A stretch of DNA of 64,000 bases from Crocodylus rhombifer (Eukaryota > Chordata > Crocodylia > Crocodylidae), in contig JAVSML010024617.1 of NCBI GenBank assembly GCA_038503035.1, positions 310,001 to 374,000 of the forward strand, given 5' to 3'. Positions 23,079 to 34,590 of this stretch are shown here, piece by piece. The translations under genes and the position numbers were made by a program. Numbering within the stretch: the stretch's first letter is position 1; each line of letters begins with the position of its first letter. The notes under the pieces are model-generated. The model ran no database searches. It was not told the DNA's origin and was given only the letters and a program-made list of their open reading frames with translations.

Positions 23079-25320
23079 GAAGTCTATGGGCCAACGAGAG
23101 GCAAAGCGCTGCTCGACCTGGTACTGGCTACGGGGGATGACCTAGTGATCAAAGCTGGGTGACAGCGACCACGAGCTGATCACCTTCACCATCCGCCGTA
23201 AAGCTGGCAAGTCAGTCAGCAACACAGAAGTATTTGACTTCAGAAAAGCCGACTTTGACAAGCTCAAGAGGCTTATTGGTCAGGCCCTTAGGGACCATGA
23301 CCCCAGGGACATGGGAGTTCGAGAAGAGTGGTTGCTTCTCAAGGAAGTGAGTCTCAATGCACAAGCTAAATCCATTCCAACATGGAGGAAAGGCAGCAAG
23401 AAGGCACAGCAGCCCTCCTGGCTTTCCAGGGACCTAGCGGACCTCCTGCGGCTAGAAAGGAAAGCCTACAAAGGATGGAGGACGGCATTCAATTCCAAGG
23501 AGGATTATTCTGCACTGGTCCGGTCCTGCAGGGAGCAAACCAGGAAAGCCAAGGCTGCAACTGAACTCCAACTAGCTTCAAGCATCAAGGACAACAAAAA
23601 GTCCTTTTTCAGATATGTGGGGAGCCGGAGAAAAAGCAAGGGCAACACTGGACCCCTGCTAAACCAGATGGGGCAACTGACAACTGACGCCCAGGAAAAA
23701 GCCAACCTATTAAATAGGCACTTTGCGTCAGTCTTTCATCAGTCCCACGGGATGCCCATGCCTGCTATGGGACAGGGAGATCCAGGAGATGGGGATCCCC
23801 TACGCTCCATAAATGCTGACCTCGTGAAGGAAAATCTTGAGAAGCTGGATACCTTCAAGTCAGCCGGCCCTGACAATCTGCACCCCAGGGTATGCAAGGA
23901 GCTGGCGAGCATCATAGCCCAACTCCTGGCACTCTGGTGTAGTGCCCAAAGACTGGAAGAAGGCCAATGTGGTGCCGATCTTCAAGAAAGGGAGGAGAGT
24001 GGATCCAGCTAACTACAGGCCCATTAGCCTGACTTCTATCCTGGGGAAGATCTTAGAAAAGTTTATTAAGGAGGCCATCCTTGAGGGACTGGCCCAGGCT
24101 AACATCCTAAGGGATAGCCAGCACGGGTTTGTTGCAGGTAGGTCTTGTTTGACCAATCTCATTTCCTTCTGTGACCAGGTGACCTATCACCTGGACCAGG
24201 GTCAAGAGATTGATGTCATATATCTTGACTTCAAAAAAGCCTTTGATCTGGTATCCCACAATCACCTCTTGGCCAAACTGGCCAGTTGTGGCCTTGGCGC
24301 CACCACGATCCGCTGGCTGGGAAATTGGCTCTGTGGTCGGACCTAGAGGGTTGTAATTGACGGCAGTCACTCATCGTGGTGCCCTGTGACCAGTGGGGTC
24401 CCTCAAGGCTCTGTCCTGGGACCTATACTGTTCAACATCTTCATTAATGATGTGGACATTGGAGTCAGGAGTGGACTGGCCAAGTTTGCCGATGACACCA
24501 AACTTTGGGGCAAAGCATCCACGCCAGACGATAAGCGGGTGATCCAGGCTGACCTGGACAAGCTCAGCAAATGGGCAGACGAGAACCTCATGGTGTTTAA
24601 CACCGAAAAATGCTAGGTTCTCCACCTTGGGAGGAAAAACCTGCAGCATCCTTACAGGCTCTGCAGTGCTACGTTGGATAGCACTACAGAAGAAAGAGAC
24701 TTGGGGGTCATCATTGACCACAAGATGAACATGAGCCTGCAATGCGATGCTGCGACTAATAAAGCGACCAAAATGCTGGCTTGCATCCATAGATGCTTCT
24801 CGAGCAAATCCCGGGACGTCATTCTCCCCTTGTACTCAGCCTTGGTGAGGCCGCAGCTGGAGTACTGCGTCCAGTTTTGGGCTCCACAATTCAAAAAGGA
24901 TGTGGAGAAGCTTGAGAGAGTCCAGAGGAGAGCCAAGCGCATGATCAGAGGTCAGAAAAACAGATCTTACAATGATAGGCTGAGAGACATGGGACTCTTT
25001 AGCCTGGAAGAGCGTAGGCTCAGGGGTGATCTGATGGCCACCTATAAGTTTATCGGGGTGACTAGGTCAAATGGTCACAAACTCCTGCAAGACTGTTTCA
25101 GGCTGGACATAAGGAAGAATTTCTTTACTGTCCGAGCCCCCAAGGTCTGGAACAGTCTGCCAGTGGAGGTGGTTCAAGCACCTACATTGAACACCTTCAA
25201 GAGTAAACTGGTTGCTTATCTTGCTGGGATCCTATGACCCCAGCTGACTTCCTGCCCTTTGGGCAGGGGGCTGGACTCGATGATCTCCCGAGGTCCCTTC
25301 CAGCCCTCATGTCTATGATG
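23079..25320 (+). mobile_element. CR1 LINE, 5'-truncated copy D
   Basis: A copy of the same subfamily as that at 55.6-58.2 kb (roughly 92-95% alike by eye over sampled stretches). It begins within the endonuclease domain ('...RGKALLDLVLA'-like, frame-damaged). It ends with 'ctggactcgatgatctccc' and 'atgtctatgat'. Compared with the 55.6-kb copy it has lost about 12 bp and 5 bp near 23,140, 23 bp near 23,930 and about 50 bp near 25,060. No target duplication was seen. Confidence 0.92.
23160..25237 (+). pseudogene. CR1 ORF2 remnant (copy D), catalytic site intact
   Basis: It encodes the endonuclease end ('SDHELITFTIRR' region), linker and reverse transcriptase in broken pieces. The longest frame, from 23,311, covers the linker and RT motif 1 ('SAGPDNLHPRV'). 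A 23-bp deletion near 23,930 shifts the frame. The next piece, from 23,942, has 'DWKKANVVPIFKKGRRVDP', 'NYRPISL', 'SQHGFVAGRSCLTNL' and motif A 'VIYLDFKKAFDLVSH', and ends at a TAG (24,344) where the sister copy reads CAG. Then come 'TSGVPQGSVLGP' and the intact motif C 'FADDTKLWG' (24,486-24,512), with another stop at 24,614 (AAG to TAG). The final piece runs from 24,674 to 25,237 and ends 'LAGIL'. It is inactive because of the stops, although the catalytic Asp pair is preserved. Confidence 0.9.
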
Positions 25321-26323
25321 TCTTTAATCCTTCCCCTCTGCACAGTTCCAATGAACATTAAAGAATGGAGTGAGCCTAACAAAATCAAAAGTCTATTAAT
25401 TTTCTCTTTCAAAAAGGTATATGCTTTTTATTCATATTTTCTGAAAGAGAAACTGAGTTTATCAACAAGTTAATATCTTCATGTTTAGAAAAAGTCCTGT
25501 GCAGCAACTACCACCTAGAAATTACAGATAAAATCTGTGAAAAGAGAATTAAAAACCATTTAATCATATTTCTGAATAGCCCTAATGCTAATATTCAGAT
25601 ATTATATACCCATTTAATAATTTAGAATCTGTCAATGTACAATAAATTTGATTAAAGAATAAACTGCATTTGACTAGACAATTAATAAAATCTGAAATGA
25701 TGCTCTTTAAAGGTCAAAGATCCTATCCTTGTACGCTTCAAATCCCTGCTTCATATCCCCAGTTTCAAATAAATTTAGCAACTTTACATGTTTTAGAACT
25801 GGGAAGCAGAGTTCAAATTATTTAATGGAATTTTCAAGCCAAGCTGTAGTATGGGTCTGCCTGACTCTGCACAACCACCTCCCCCAGGAGTCACATATGC
25901 TTTTCTACAGCATCTGTCTGGCATAGTTATTTTAAGCCAGCTAGAAAGTTTGGGCATGGTCAACATGGACACAGGCCTCCACAGGACACCATTCTCTCCA
26001 TCTCTGAAGCCTATATCCTTGTCATTGTCTTTGATTTGACCTTCTCTTTTGATCCCCAAGTGCCAGGCCATGTCTGAATCTTACATCTTACTGTGCTGCA
26101 TCTCTAAAACCAAGCCTTTTCTCTCCATCCTCATGCAACATTTATCCAGGCCCTGAGTTTCACATATTGGTTATGCAAGTTCCTCCTTTATGGTCCTGAC
26201 AAACATCATTTAGAAACCCATGCACTCACTCCAAATGCAGCAAAGACTGTCTCCAAAATTAGGATTTCAACCACATCAACAGTTCACTGGGTATCCATCT
26301 TCTTCCACAAAGTTGTATGCCTT
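25321..26323. other. Unique DNA, no gene seen
   Basis: No coding or repeat signal recognised. Confidence 0.5.
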
Positions 26324-26945
26324 CAGCGTGTCTAGAGGACACATTTAATGCCAGCATATGGCCCGTAGGCTGCACACTTTACAAACCACATGCTGAGGAG
26401 AAGCCTCCCTTCTCATCCTCCTGAAAGTCCCCCACTGGGGGGGCTGCTCCCGGGGCACACAACTTCCCTATCCCCCACCACATGGGTAGCATCAGCAACA
26501 TCACAGACTCTGGGTCCTCCCTCGCCACAGAGAAGCAGAAACAGTGTTCGAATTACAGGGGAGCTTGGGGGGGGCTGAGCCCTCACATGAGATGAAAGCC
26601 CACCCATAAAATACAAAAGCCCCCCCCACAGGCTGGGCAACACATCCCACCTTCCCCCTAGTAACAGCCCATGTGTGCCACCACACACAATCCCTGGCCT
26701 GCCCCATGCCTTTCTAAGCAGCCCAGGCAGCAGCAGCTCCTTCTGGCTACCACCACCACTGGCCCCAGCCCTGAGGTACTGGCAGAGACCCGTACACACA
26801 GCCCCAACTTCAGCCAGTTTTTTTTCAGACCCCCTCCCCCCCCACCCCCCCCCCGAGTTGAAGTGTAATTCCAACCCTGAGCAGGAGAGATGCCTACACA
26901 CAGCCCATAGACCACATGCTCATGCAGCTTGTTGGACATCCCCGC
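26324..26945. mobile_element. hAT (Charlie-type) element with G+C-rich core
   Basis: The right end, 'gttggacatccccgct', is the inverted hAT terminus AGnGGGGATGTCCAAC. Just inside the ends, 'gcatatggcccgtaggctg' (left) pairs with 'cagcccatagaccacatgc' (right) in inverted orientation, as in Charlie elements whose ends contain GGCCCGCGGGCCGCATG. The left tip (cagcgtgtctaga) is worn. The interior has poly-C/poly-G runs (26,565-26,575; 26,828-26,855) and no real frame. No target duplication was found. Confidence 0.5.
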
Positions 26946-27489
26946 TCTACCACACCAATCAAAACCAGCTCACCTTTACGTTGCGCCTTTAGGTGTGATC
27001 AATTTACAACAGAGCAAAAGGGGATGGAGCTTTATTGCACAGCAGCTACTCAGTGGTAACCCAGGTACATGATACTACCCCAAGTAAATGTAAACTAAAC
27101 CACAATAATTTGCCCTTCTTTCATTGAGCTAAGTGATTCCAATCTAGCTTCCACTTTTCACAAAGTAAGGGAATGTACATATTCTATTTCCACAGAGCTG
27201 GTGTTGTGCTTTTACACTAAAGGTGTATTGTTCGTATATCTGTGCCCTGACTGCCCATTTCCCAAACATTCTCTTGTCATCCCAAAACATAGGAAGCCTT
27301 CACTGCAACATCCACAATGCCATCACACATCCCCCTTCTTAATCTCTTCTTAAAATCCACCATTACAAAATGCTTAGTCAGGGCAATGGGTGTGCTTTGA
27401 CTATTGCTTATTACCCTAAATCAGAACCATGTCAATGCTTCATTATGCTCCAACAATGACTGTAATGGCCACCTGTCACTTCATCTTAT
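26946..27489. other. Unique DNA, no gene seen
   Basis: No coding or repeat signal recognised. Confidence 0.5.
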
Positions 27490-27600
27490 GCACAGATTGT
27501 AAACTCTTTGAGAAAGGCACTGTTGTTTCTTCATATGTGTGTGTGTACGATACTTCAAGCACCATCATTGACCCTATTACCCACTGAACATAGACAATGT
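27490..27600 (+). mobile_element. L2/MIR 3'-tail relic
   Basis: 'attgtaaactctttgagaaa' followed by 'ggcactgt' and a T/G-rich run follows the shared L2/CORE-SINE 3' end (ATTGTAAGCTCTTTGGGGCAGGGACTGT). Only about 110 bp is left, strongly diverged. Confidence 0.55.
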
Positions 27601-30051
27601 TAGGGTAACTCTTTTTCATTTTGGTGTCTATTTTGATATTTCATCTTGCACTGATGGCAAGAGTACTTAAACTATTTTGTACTGAGTAAAGCAACAGATG
27701 AAAGTCCAATGGCACAGGCAAAGTCTTTGACTAATTATATGGACTCATGAAAGGTGTTTCCAGAAATATCAAGCATCTTTCCAAGTATCTCCCATTAGCA
27801 ACATGTTTGGATCCTTACTACATCGTTCCTTTGATACCTGGTGATTTTTGCAGTTGTTGAAGAAAGCACTATAATTGTTAGATGGAAGAACTAAAATAGC
27901 AACAACAGTGTCCTATTACTCCCAAAAAAAGATTAGAAAATGTTTGTGCTGTAGCTTTCAGAGTGATGCATGAACAAGTGGTTTGAAATGAAGGAAGTGA
28001 CAAGTCTAATAGACAAACCAAAGTATAGGAGCTACTGCCAAAGAAAGAAAACATTAGCAGATAAACATCAGGACAAGACAAACATTTTAAAATGAAAGCT
28101 GATAAAACAGGGAAAGAATGAGGATAAATAGGAAATACTCCAGCCTAAGTAAGCACCTTTACAAAGGAAGTGTGGGGTACACAGCTGTTCTGAGAAGTAC
28201 AATTTGGTCCCCCACTCTATTTAGAAAAATGGTTCATTCAGATGGTCATCTCAGATAAGATAGGATGATTCCAGTGGAATAAAGACATTATTTAAACTTT
28301 ACTTGAGAATTTTTATTTTCTGAGTGGTAGGATTAAAACAAAAACATACTATTTTATCTGACTTTATAATTCCAGGCAGATCGCAGTAGACAGGCTGGTG
28401 CTGAATCAGCTAGCAGTGTCTGTCTGATCATTTACTAGGGTGTTAAGTCCTATACAGTTGTGATCAGTATTACCCCCTGGGTCCTACAAGTGTAAGGTTT
28501 AGCCTTTTTATGAAAAAAGACTTTACCAAGAAAAAAAAAGCATCAACAGGAATATGGTCAATTAAACACTGTGAATTGCAGAAGCATATTTTTGCCAGCT
28601 GAATAGAGAGAAGGTCACCAATTTTCTAGAAAAAACAACAACAACTACAAAAAACCCTAATGAAATTAGTTTGCTTCAGGAATTTCTAAACAGTTCTGCC
28701 AAAAATAGAAACATTGCTAGCAGAAGGAGAGAGAAACCTCATTCAGTGATACTGACCATTAAACTTCAGTAGAAGCCTCTCAAGAAAGAGGGGTGGGGAG
28801 TGAAGGAAGGGGAATTAAAAGGTACAGTGCAAAAATGGTTACATTTCCATTATCTATGCAACTAGGAGAGTGGGATAAACAAGGTCCAAAAGACAGAAAA
28901 TAGAATGCTTAAATATTTTGTATAAAGTGAGCCTTTTACTCAGCATTTAAGCAAAGCCATTAAGTGTTAATGCATATAATCTATCCAGCCAGCTAACTAG
29001 TTTAATCCATCACACAGTATGTGAAAACATAAAAACAACCCAGTTGTGACAAGTTAATAGTAAGGATAGGCAATAAAATGGTGACAAAAAACATGCTTTG
29101 ATTGATGATGCAGAACTGTCCAGCTCCAATATGGATGAGTTTTGTCTAGGTTTATTTAGTGGCCAATCAAAGCAAAATAGATCAGGTAATTTGAAACATT
29201 AAACCAGGTCAGAAGTGTTGCCCCATAGCGATAAAAGCTGGAGAATGAACCACATTTTAACAGCAAATAAGAGCAGCAATTTCTATACCTAGACCTGCTC
29301 CAAATGAAAGGAAAGAATTACACCATGGTAAATTACAGGAGCTATTCTTGTGGTACCTGTTGTGTGCTATAATTTGAATAAGATGACAGTTGAGCCTAAC
29401 TCAGCATTTGAACCAAAGCATTTCTAACTAGATAACGTCTGAATAACTTCCTCTCTATCCCCACTATATTCCATTCTCATAACCCACTGCATTCGCTGTT
29501 TCCAAATAGGACTAGAAAAAAAAGGTTGAAATGCACCGTTCCCCTACCCAATTTCCTCCTGGTAAGTCAGCAGACCAAAGAGGTTTAGCCAGAATATATA
29601 AACATCATAGAAGCATGCAAAAGGGAAAAGTGAGCTGAACCGACAGATCTCAGCACTCAGTCATCACTAGTTTTCAGATTTTTTTTTTTTTTTTACAAGT
29701 TACATATATTGGTTTTACTCTTCAAACTCCAATAAACATACCCTCTCTCAAAGACATGAAAGAAAATAAACATTTGTGCATAGAGAACACCTAAAATAGG
29801 GCAAGCATCAGCTGGTAGACCTTGCTGCCAGGTAAGGTCCAATTAAAACTTCTTTCCTAAAGTAGAGCTGAGCGAACTCTCTCAACAAACAGTAAATTCA
29901 GTGAAAAAAAATGTATTTTGATTGTCCTGAAAGTATTTCAACCTGAATTTGGCATATGCTGTATAGATTTGGTTGGGAGATTTTTCAGAGGGATGTGGGT
30001 ACTACATTCAGAAAGCTGACTGCGGTAACATCTCTCTTCCATCCAGCAGCT
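27601..30051. other. A+T-rich unique DNA, no gene seen
   Basis: No coding frame, splice-like exon or repeat family was recognised. A T-run lies at about 29,679-29,694. The stretch 29,860-29,950 ('tagagctgagcgaac' onward) resembles the start of a known reptile low-complexity MITE type, but no matching right end was found. Confidence 0.5.
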
Positions 30052-31094
30052 CAATGATTCTCAACCAGGGTGTCATGTGCAAATAATGGAGAAAAGTTTC
30101 AACACTAAACTGATTTGTTAGGAGACACTGAACATATAATGGGACCAAGAGAGGTAGCAGGCCAGCAGCCTCCATATTGGAGGGATCACCTGCTTAATCA
30201 ACAAGAACACAGAATAGTGTATTGTAATATAGGATTTGTACAGTGGGTCACAACCCAATGTGCATTAGAGATTGTATTTTACCTATCACACTGCCTTAAT
30301 TTCAGTTCATTAGAGAATAGCAGAATCCTCCATACAATACAGATAAGTACTTGTACAATACAGAATATTCTTTCCCAAGCCTATGATTTTTATCATATGG
30401 GAACAGGCTTGATCCTACGAAGTGCTCAGTGCCATTATATAGCACCTAAATATAATGTACTTTTTTGATTCATAAAGTCAGAGAGACTTCTTCATGTGCT
30501 TAAGGGTATTTAAGTCCTTTTCTGCACTGGGACAAGTGTTCAATACCTTGTAGGAATAAGTTTTACATCTGCTAAGCTTAAGGAAAGATGGTCCAGGGAT
30601 TAAGCTAGGATACTCAGGAGACCTAGGTTCAATTTCATGCTCTGCCAAAGATTTCTTTTAAGACTGTGGAAAGGTGGCAATTTCTCTGCGCCTACACATT
30701 CTCCACAGACACACACATATGCACATGCACACACTGGGGCCAATACTAATTTCCTGTCTCATTATAGGGGTGAAATGAAAATAAATACCTTTAAAGTTGG
30801 TTTGGATCCCATGGCAGTTATTCTTGCCTTGAGGTCTTTTCAAGGGTGTCTCAGGGTTCCATATGGGGTTATCACTATCAGGTGTGCAAACATGATTTAC
30901 AAGATAAATCCTGAGTTTTCAAATAGGAAGCCATGGTGTTAAAAGCAGTCTAAACTGTTGAGTTCTGAGTTCTTTGCAACAGAAGAATTGCTCTATTATT
31001 TTTCTCTAGTCAAAAACAAGTGAAAACGAAGAGCTGGCACTTTCAGAGGGGCACCTTAGTCTTGTGAGAAGTCTAAAAAGTTTAAGAACCACTG
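30052..31094. mobile_element. Probable hAT (Charlie-type) element
   Basis: The left end caatgattctcaacca and the right end agtttaagaaccactg are inverted repeats (about 12 of 16) of the Charlie type CAGTGGTTCTCAACC. The 8-bp flanks do not match. The interior has no transposase and contains an older MIR relic. The pairing of the two ends is an inference from their type and orientation. Confidence 0.5.
30585..30780 (+). mobile_element. MIR/CORE-SINE relic
   Basis: 'ggattaagctaggatactc', 'aggagacctaggttcaa', 'catgctctgcca' and 'tttctctgcgcct' match the MIR order (GCACTGGACTGGGACTCAGGAGACCTGGGTTC...GCTCTGCCACT...TCTCTGTGCCT). Divergence is high and the central CORE is poorly kept. Confidence 0.65.
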
Positions 31095-31548
31095 TGATAG
31101 GGACTCACGCACATATTGAAGATAGAAAATGCTTAACATTTGTTTCTGGAATAAATGGAACACTTTTTTATTTATAATCATTTTTAAACATTTTTAAATA
31201 TTCCTCTTACAAGAATCTGTGGGTAGGAATGGTGTCCATTAGGTATATTGGCATAAGAATTCAATGCATCTGCTTAGTATTAACTTCTAGGAAATCAGAT
31301 GCATTGTCAGTGAATGTTTGCTTGGTGAGCTACAAATTTGAGTGCGCAGCACAAAAGGAAAAATATGTGAACAGCAAGATGAGATGATGGTTGTTAGTAC
31401 ACAAGTAAAATTTGAAAGCAGCAGTGGAATAGACACAGGAGTTGAGGTGCAATAGCTGAGCTCAAAGTCAATGGGAGTTGCACTTACAGTGGGTGCATCT
31501 ACATGAGATGCATTACTGTGCATTAGCCTAGTTAACTGCTTACTGCGG

Positions 31549-33271
31549 GCACGTCTACATGTGCACACCCTTACTGCACAGTAAAAAAATGGCTAATCAT
31601 GACTAGATTTGATACCTGTGTTTGCAGGCATCAAATTTAGGTGTGATTAGCTAATGTGCAATAACACATGTGTAAATATGACTCAGGCTCTGCCTGCCTT
31701 GTCTGCAAGTCTGAGCTGCTGTTTGGCCACTGCTGGGCCACACAGCTGTCAGGACAACCCCATCGGGCCAGGTGGCTGCTGAATAGGGCTGTAAGCTGGT
31801 ACAACCCCTGGCCAGCCCTGTTAGCTCCCCAGGGCTGCCTGCAGGCTGCTTCTGACCACAGGGCCTGCCCCAGGTCTGGCATCACCCACCTGAACCCAGG
31901 CCCAACTGCTCACATGTGTGTGGAGCCGGAGGTGCAAGAAGTGGCACCACAGGGGACGCTGGCCCTACTGGCCCTGGACTCAGGCAACAAGAAAGGGAGC
32001 CCCCCACCATGGAGCAGCACCAGCCGCCATCACCCCAAGACATGCCCGCCACCCAGCACAGTTGCTGTAGCCCCTGTACCCACCAGAGGAATGGCCCAAG
32101 GACCAGATGCTGGTCTCCTGCCCCTGGGGTCTGCCCCCTAGGTGCAGGACCATGGAGCGGAACGCCCTGAAGCTATAATAGGGGCGGTCTCTTTGGGGTG
32201 AGCAGGTTACCAGGGTGTATGTCCTATCCAGGGCCCTGATACGCTGGGGGAACTGCAGTGCACAGAACCCTGCAGGCACCACCTGCAGCTCATGGATATG
32301 GAGGATGGTATCTGCCCACATATCCTGGAACGTACTGCATGCCTCCAGGATGGTCTCTCCAGCACTGGCCTTGCCCACCCAAAACAACTGTACTACATAC
32401 CACAGACTGGCAGGAGTGTACAACTTGAGCAGCACCAGAGCCAGGTGGGTGTCAGCAAAGAGGGCCAGGCACACGTCAGTTGTCCTAGTGCTCCAGGTGG
32501 GGCTGAAGCTGGTGGAGCATATCGATGAAGGCAGCCCAGGTCATCCTAGATGGTGACCCAGTATTCATCATCCCAGTCATGTTGTACCAGGCACTTCTAC
32601 CAGTCCTGGCTGGCATGGTGGACCCAGAGGCAGTTGGCTGGAGGCCCAGGAGAGCGATGGCAGCCCCAGCAGTGACCTCCTGGAGCCCCATGTCAGTGTG
32701 GCTAGTGGCAGCAGCTATGCAGTGGCAGGACTCTGGGAGCGCATGCAGTAGGCGGGCAGGTGGTTGCTGCATGTGGGGGAGCTGGGCAGAGTGAGATGGC
32801 TGTGGACCAGGTGACAGTAACTGAGGTGGGCCAGCAGGGTGACCAAGGTGGCCAGCAGGATCAGAGTACCCTGTGCCTTGTTGCCAGGGCCAGGGGCTGG
32901 GACAGCCTTAGCTCAGGAATTCCAGGGGGGCATAAACAGAGCTGCCACATGCTGTTTCTGCATGTGCCAGGCTGACCACCTGAACACTGGAACTGGCTGC
33001 CTAAAGATCACAGAGTGGGGCTGTGTTTTAAAAATGGCTGCCAAGTGCTGGCAGCTGGGTCTGGCTTCAGACATGGTTGCCAAGTGCTGGCAAGTATGGC
33101 TGCCACTCCCTCCAGTGGCTGCAGGGTCACACAGCAGGGCTGGAGGGACCTAGCACTAAATGTATTGCCAGGTTGCTGTATGTGTAAACACTTACCCAAA
33201 TTCACTTATTGTGCACCAGCTTAATGTGCAGTAAATCTAGTCATACCTAAATGCTTATGTAGGTGCATCCA
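31549..33271 (-). mobile_element. PIF/Harbinger-like DNA transposon relic
   Basis: The ends are related inverted sequences. The left end has 'gcacgtctacatgtgcac' and 'ttactgcacagt' (31,551-31,585). The right end, read in reverse, has 'gcacctacataagcattta', then 'ttactgcacatt' (33,205-33,268). Between 31,585 and 31,690 the left part folds on itself, pairing 'agatttgatacctg' with 'caggcatcaaattt', so it may hold a nested or duplicated terminus. A second possible outer left end lies at 31,489 (gggtgcatctacat), with 'agt' next to both outer ends as a possible 3-bp duplication. The interior encodes a broken HARBI1-like transposase on the minus strand. Confidence 0.6.
31990..32765 (-). pseudogene. 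Harbinger (DDE_Tnp_4/HARBI1-like) transposase, N-terminal half, dead
   Basis: Harbinger transposases cut and join DNA with a DDE catalytic triad. The minus-strand frame from 32,474 reads 'LKLYTPASLWYVVQLFWVGK', matching the family's LKLATPASLRYVGHLFGVGK helix-turn-helix-like block. It goes on to 'AGFCALQFPQRIRALDRTY', equivalent to AGFRALGFPQCIGALDGTH, which holds the first catalytic Asp, and then 'CSPQRDRPYYS', like CPPHRDRPYYS. A preceding piece in another frame (32,765-32,485) holds 'MTWAAFIDMLHQLQPHLEH', like the usual MRRATFLELCxxLAPxLRR. The frames are joined by a shift near 32,480. The region with the second Asp and the Glu is not recognisable downstream. The usual Gly-Thr-His after the first Asp has become Arg-Thr-Tyr. 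It is clearly inactive. Confidence 0.8.
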
Positions 33272-34172
33272 GTGGGATCTAAACTGTCCCACTGTGTGCA
33301 CCATTACAGCTTAAACTCTTGTGAACTTAATCATTCTCTTAGCTGTTGAGCTGATGCTTATTTCCACATCATGAAAATTCCCATATATAAATGCAGCTTC
33401 TACAAAATTGAAATGACTTCTGAGTAGAAAGGTTTGCTTTCACCTTGGGGTAACTCTTGCTTCCAAAGAGGCTAATTATTTTGATTCAGAAAAGAAAAAT
33501 CCAGAAAGAAGAGTTGAGACTAAACAAAGGGATTGCCATGGGCCCCAGAGCAGATCAGCTTATCAGGACTAGCCCTAGACTTCTACATACTCGGCAAGTG
33601 CACAGGTCTCAAAACAAGCCTAGCTTAAACTGGGTTCAACTTTCATAATTTTGTAGAGGCTATGAGGCTCCCTGTTGCGTATGCTTATGTTATACATCAT
33701 GTTACAACTAATTAGGGCATATCATCATGTTAATGTTTCTCCTAATTGATGCTTGTCCCCTCCCCCCAGTCTCCGGAATTTCCAGCTGCCGCACGTGCTT
33801 TTTATATGCCAGATTCACAACTCTTCCGAACAACCTGTACTGTTCAGGAATACTGGTGTTGATAGCACCATCTAGTAAGTATTTTTTGTACACCTTTCTT
33901 TTTTTCTGGGGTTTGATTTAAAGTTGCCATAACTTAATTTAGAAGCTTCTATTAAATTTTCCAATTAGAACCTAATTAGACTCTGTGCCTTCTAATTACT
34001 TTCTCCTGTGGCTTTAAATCAAGGGCAGCTTCAAAACAAGAACGGCTTCTTAAAAATAAAAAGCGACAAAAGCTACTCCAAAAAAGGAGTATCTGCCTTT
34101 TGCTAGCCTGCTGACTAGAAGCGAATTATTTGGCTTCAAATATCAACTTAAAAGAATTCCAAGTGTGGCAAA
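33272..34172. other. Unique DNA, no gene seen
   Basis: No coding or repeat signal recognised. Confidence 0.5.
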
Positions 34173-34217
34173 ATGATGACCTGCTCAGATCCCTTCCAAC
34201 CCTACCAACTATGAAAA
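34173..34217 (+). mobile_element. CR1 3'-end stub
   Basis: Only the last 45 bp of a CR1 is present: 'atgatgacctgctcagatc', then 'ccaactatgaaaa'. It matches the ends of the copies at 12.1 and 18.0 kb. Extreme 5' truncation is typical of CR1 retrotransposition. Confidence 0.8.
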
Positions 34218-34394
34218 TAAGACAATAAACTAGTTTCAGGAGCAATTATATTTGGGGAGAAAGAGATAATAATGGAAGTCCAAGGAACAAATAATAGACA
34301 AATCTACCAAGACATGGGTAAGTTGGGAAGAACTAGAAATAGAACTGATGCGTGGAGAGGATAAAACCTACTCTCCTTGTAAAAACAGCCAGCT

Positions 34395-34590
34395 GCCTGG
34401 ATTCCTCAGGAGAATGATGACCTGGTGTGTGACCTTGGGTAAGTCACTTCATTAGTCTGTGCCTCTCTTTCTACTCACCCAATTTGTCTTTTCTATTTAT
34501 AGAGGGTCAGTTTAACAGGGGCTGTCTCTTACTATGCTTATGTACAACGGGTCCCCAATCACTAGGTGCTGGGATAATCTATAATAGCTT
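34395..34590 (+). mobile_element. CORE-SINE (MIR) with L2-like tail
   Basis: 'gtgtgaccttgggtaagtca' and 'gtctgtgcctctctttc' are the MIR core. Downstream, 'ggggctgtctcttactatg' and 'cccaatcactaggtgctggg' are the L2-type 3' tail. This is the best preserved MIR core in the window. Confidence 0.85.

Noticed and set aside
31668..32170. A 157-codon plus-strand frame in the Harbinger relic
   Set aside because: It is antisense to the recognisable transposase frame and is proline-rich by composition.
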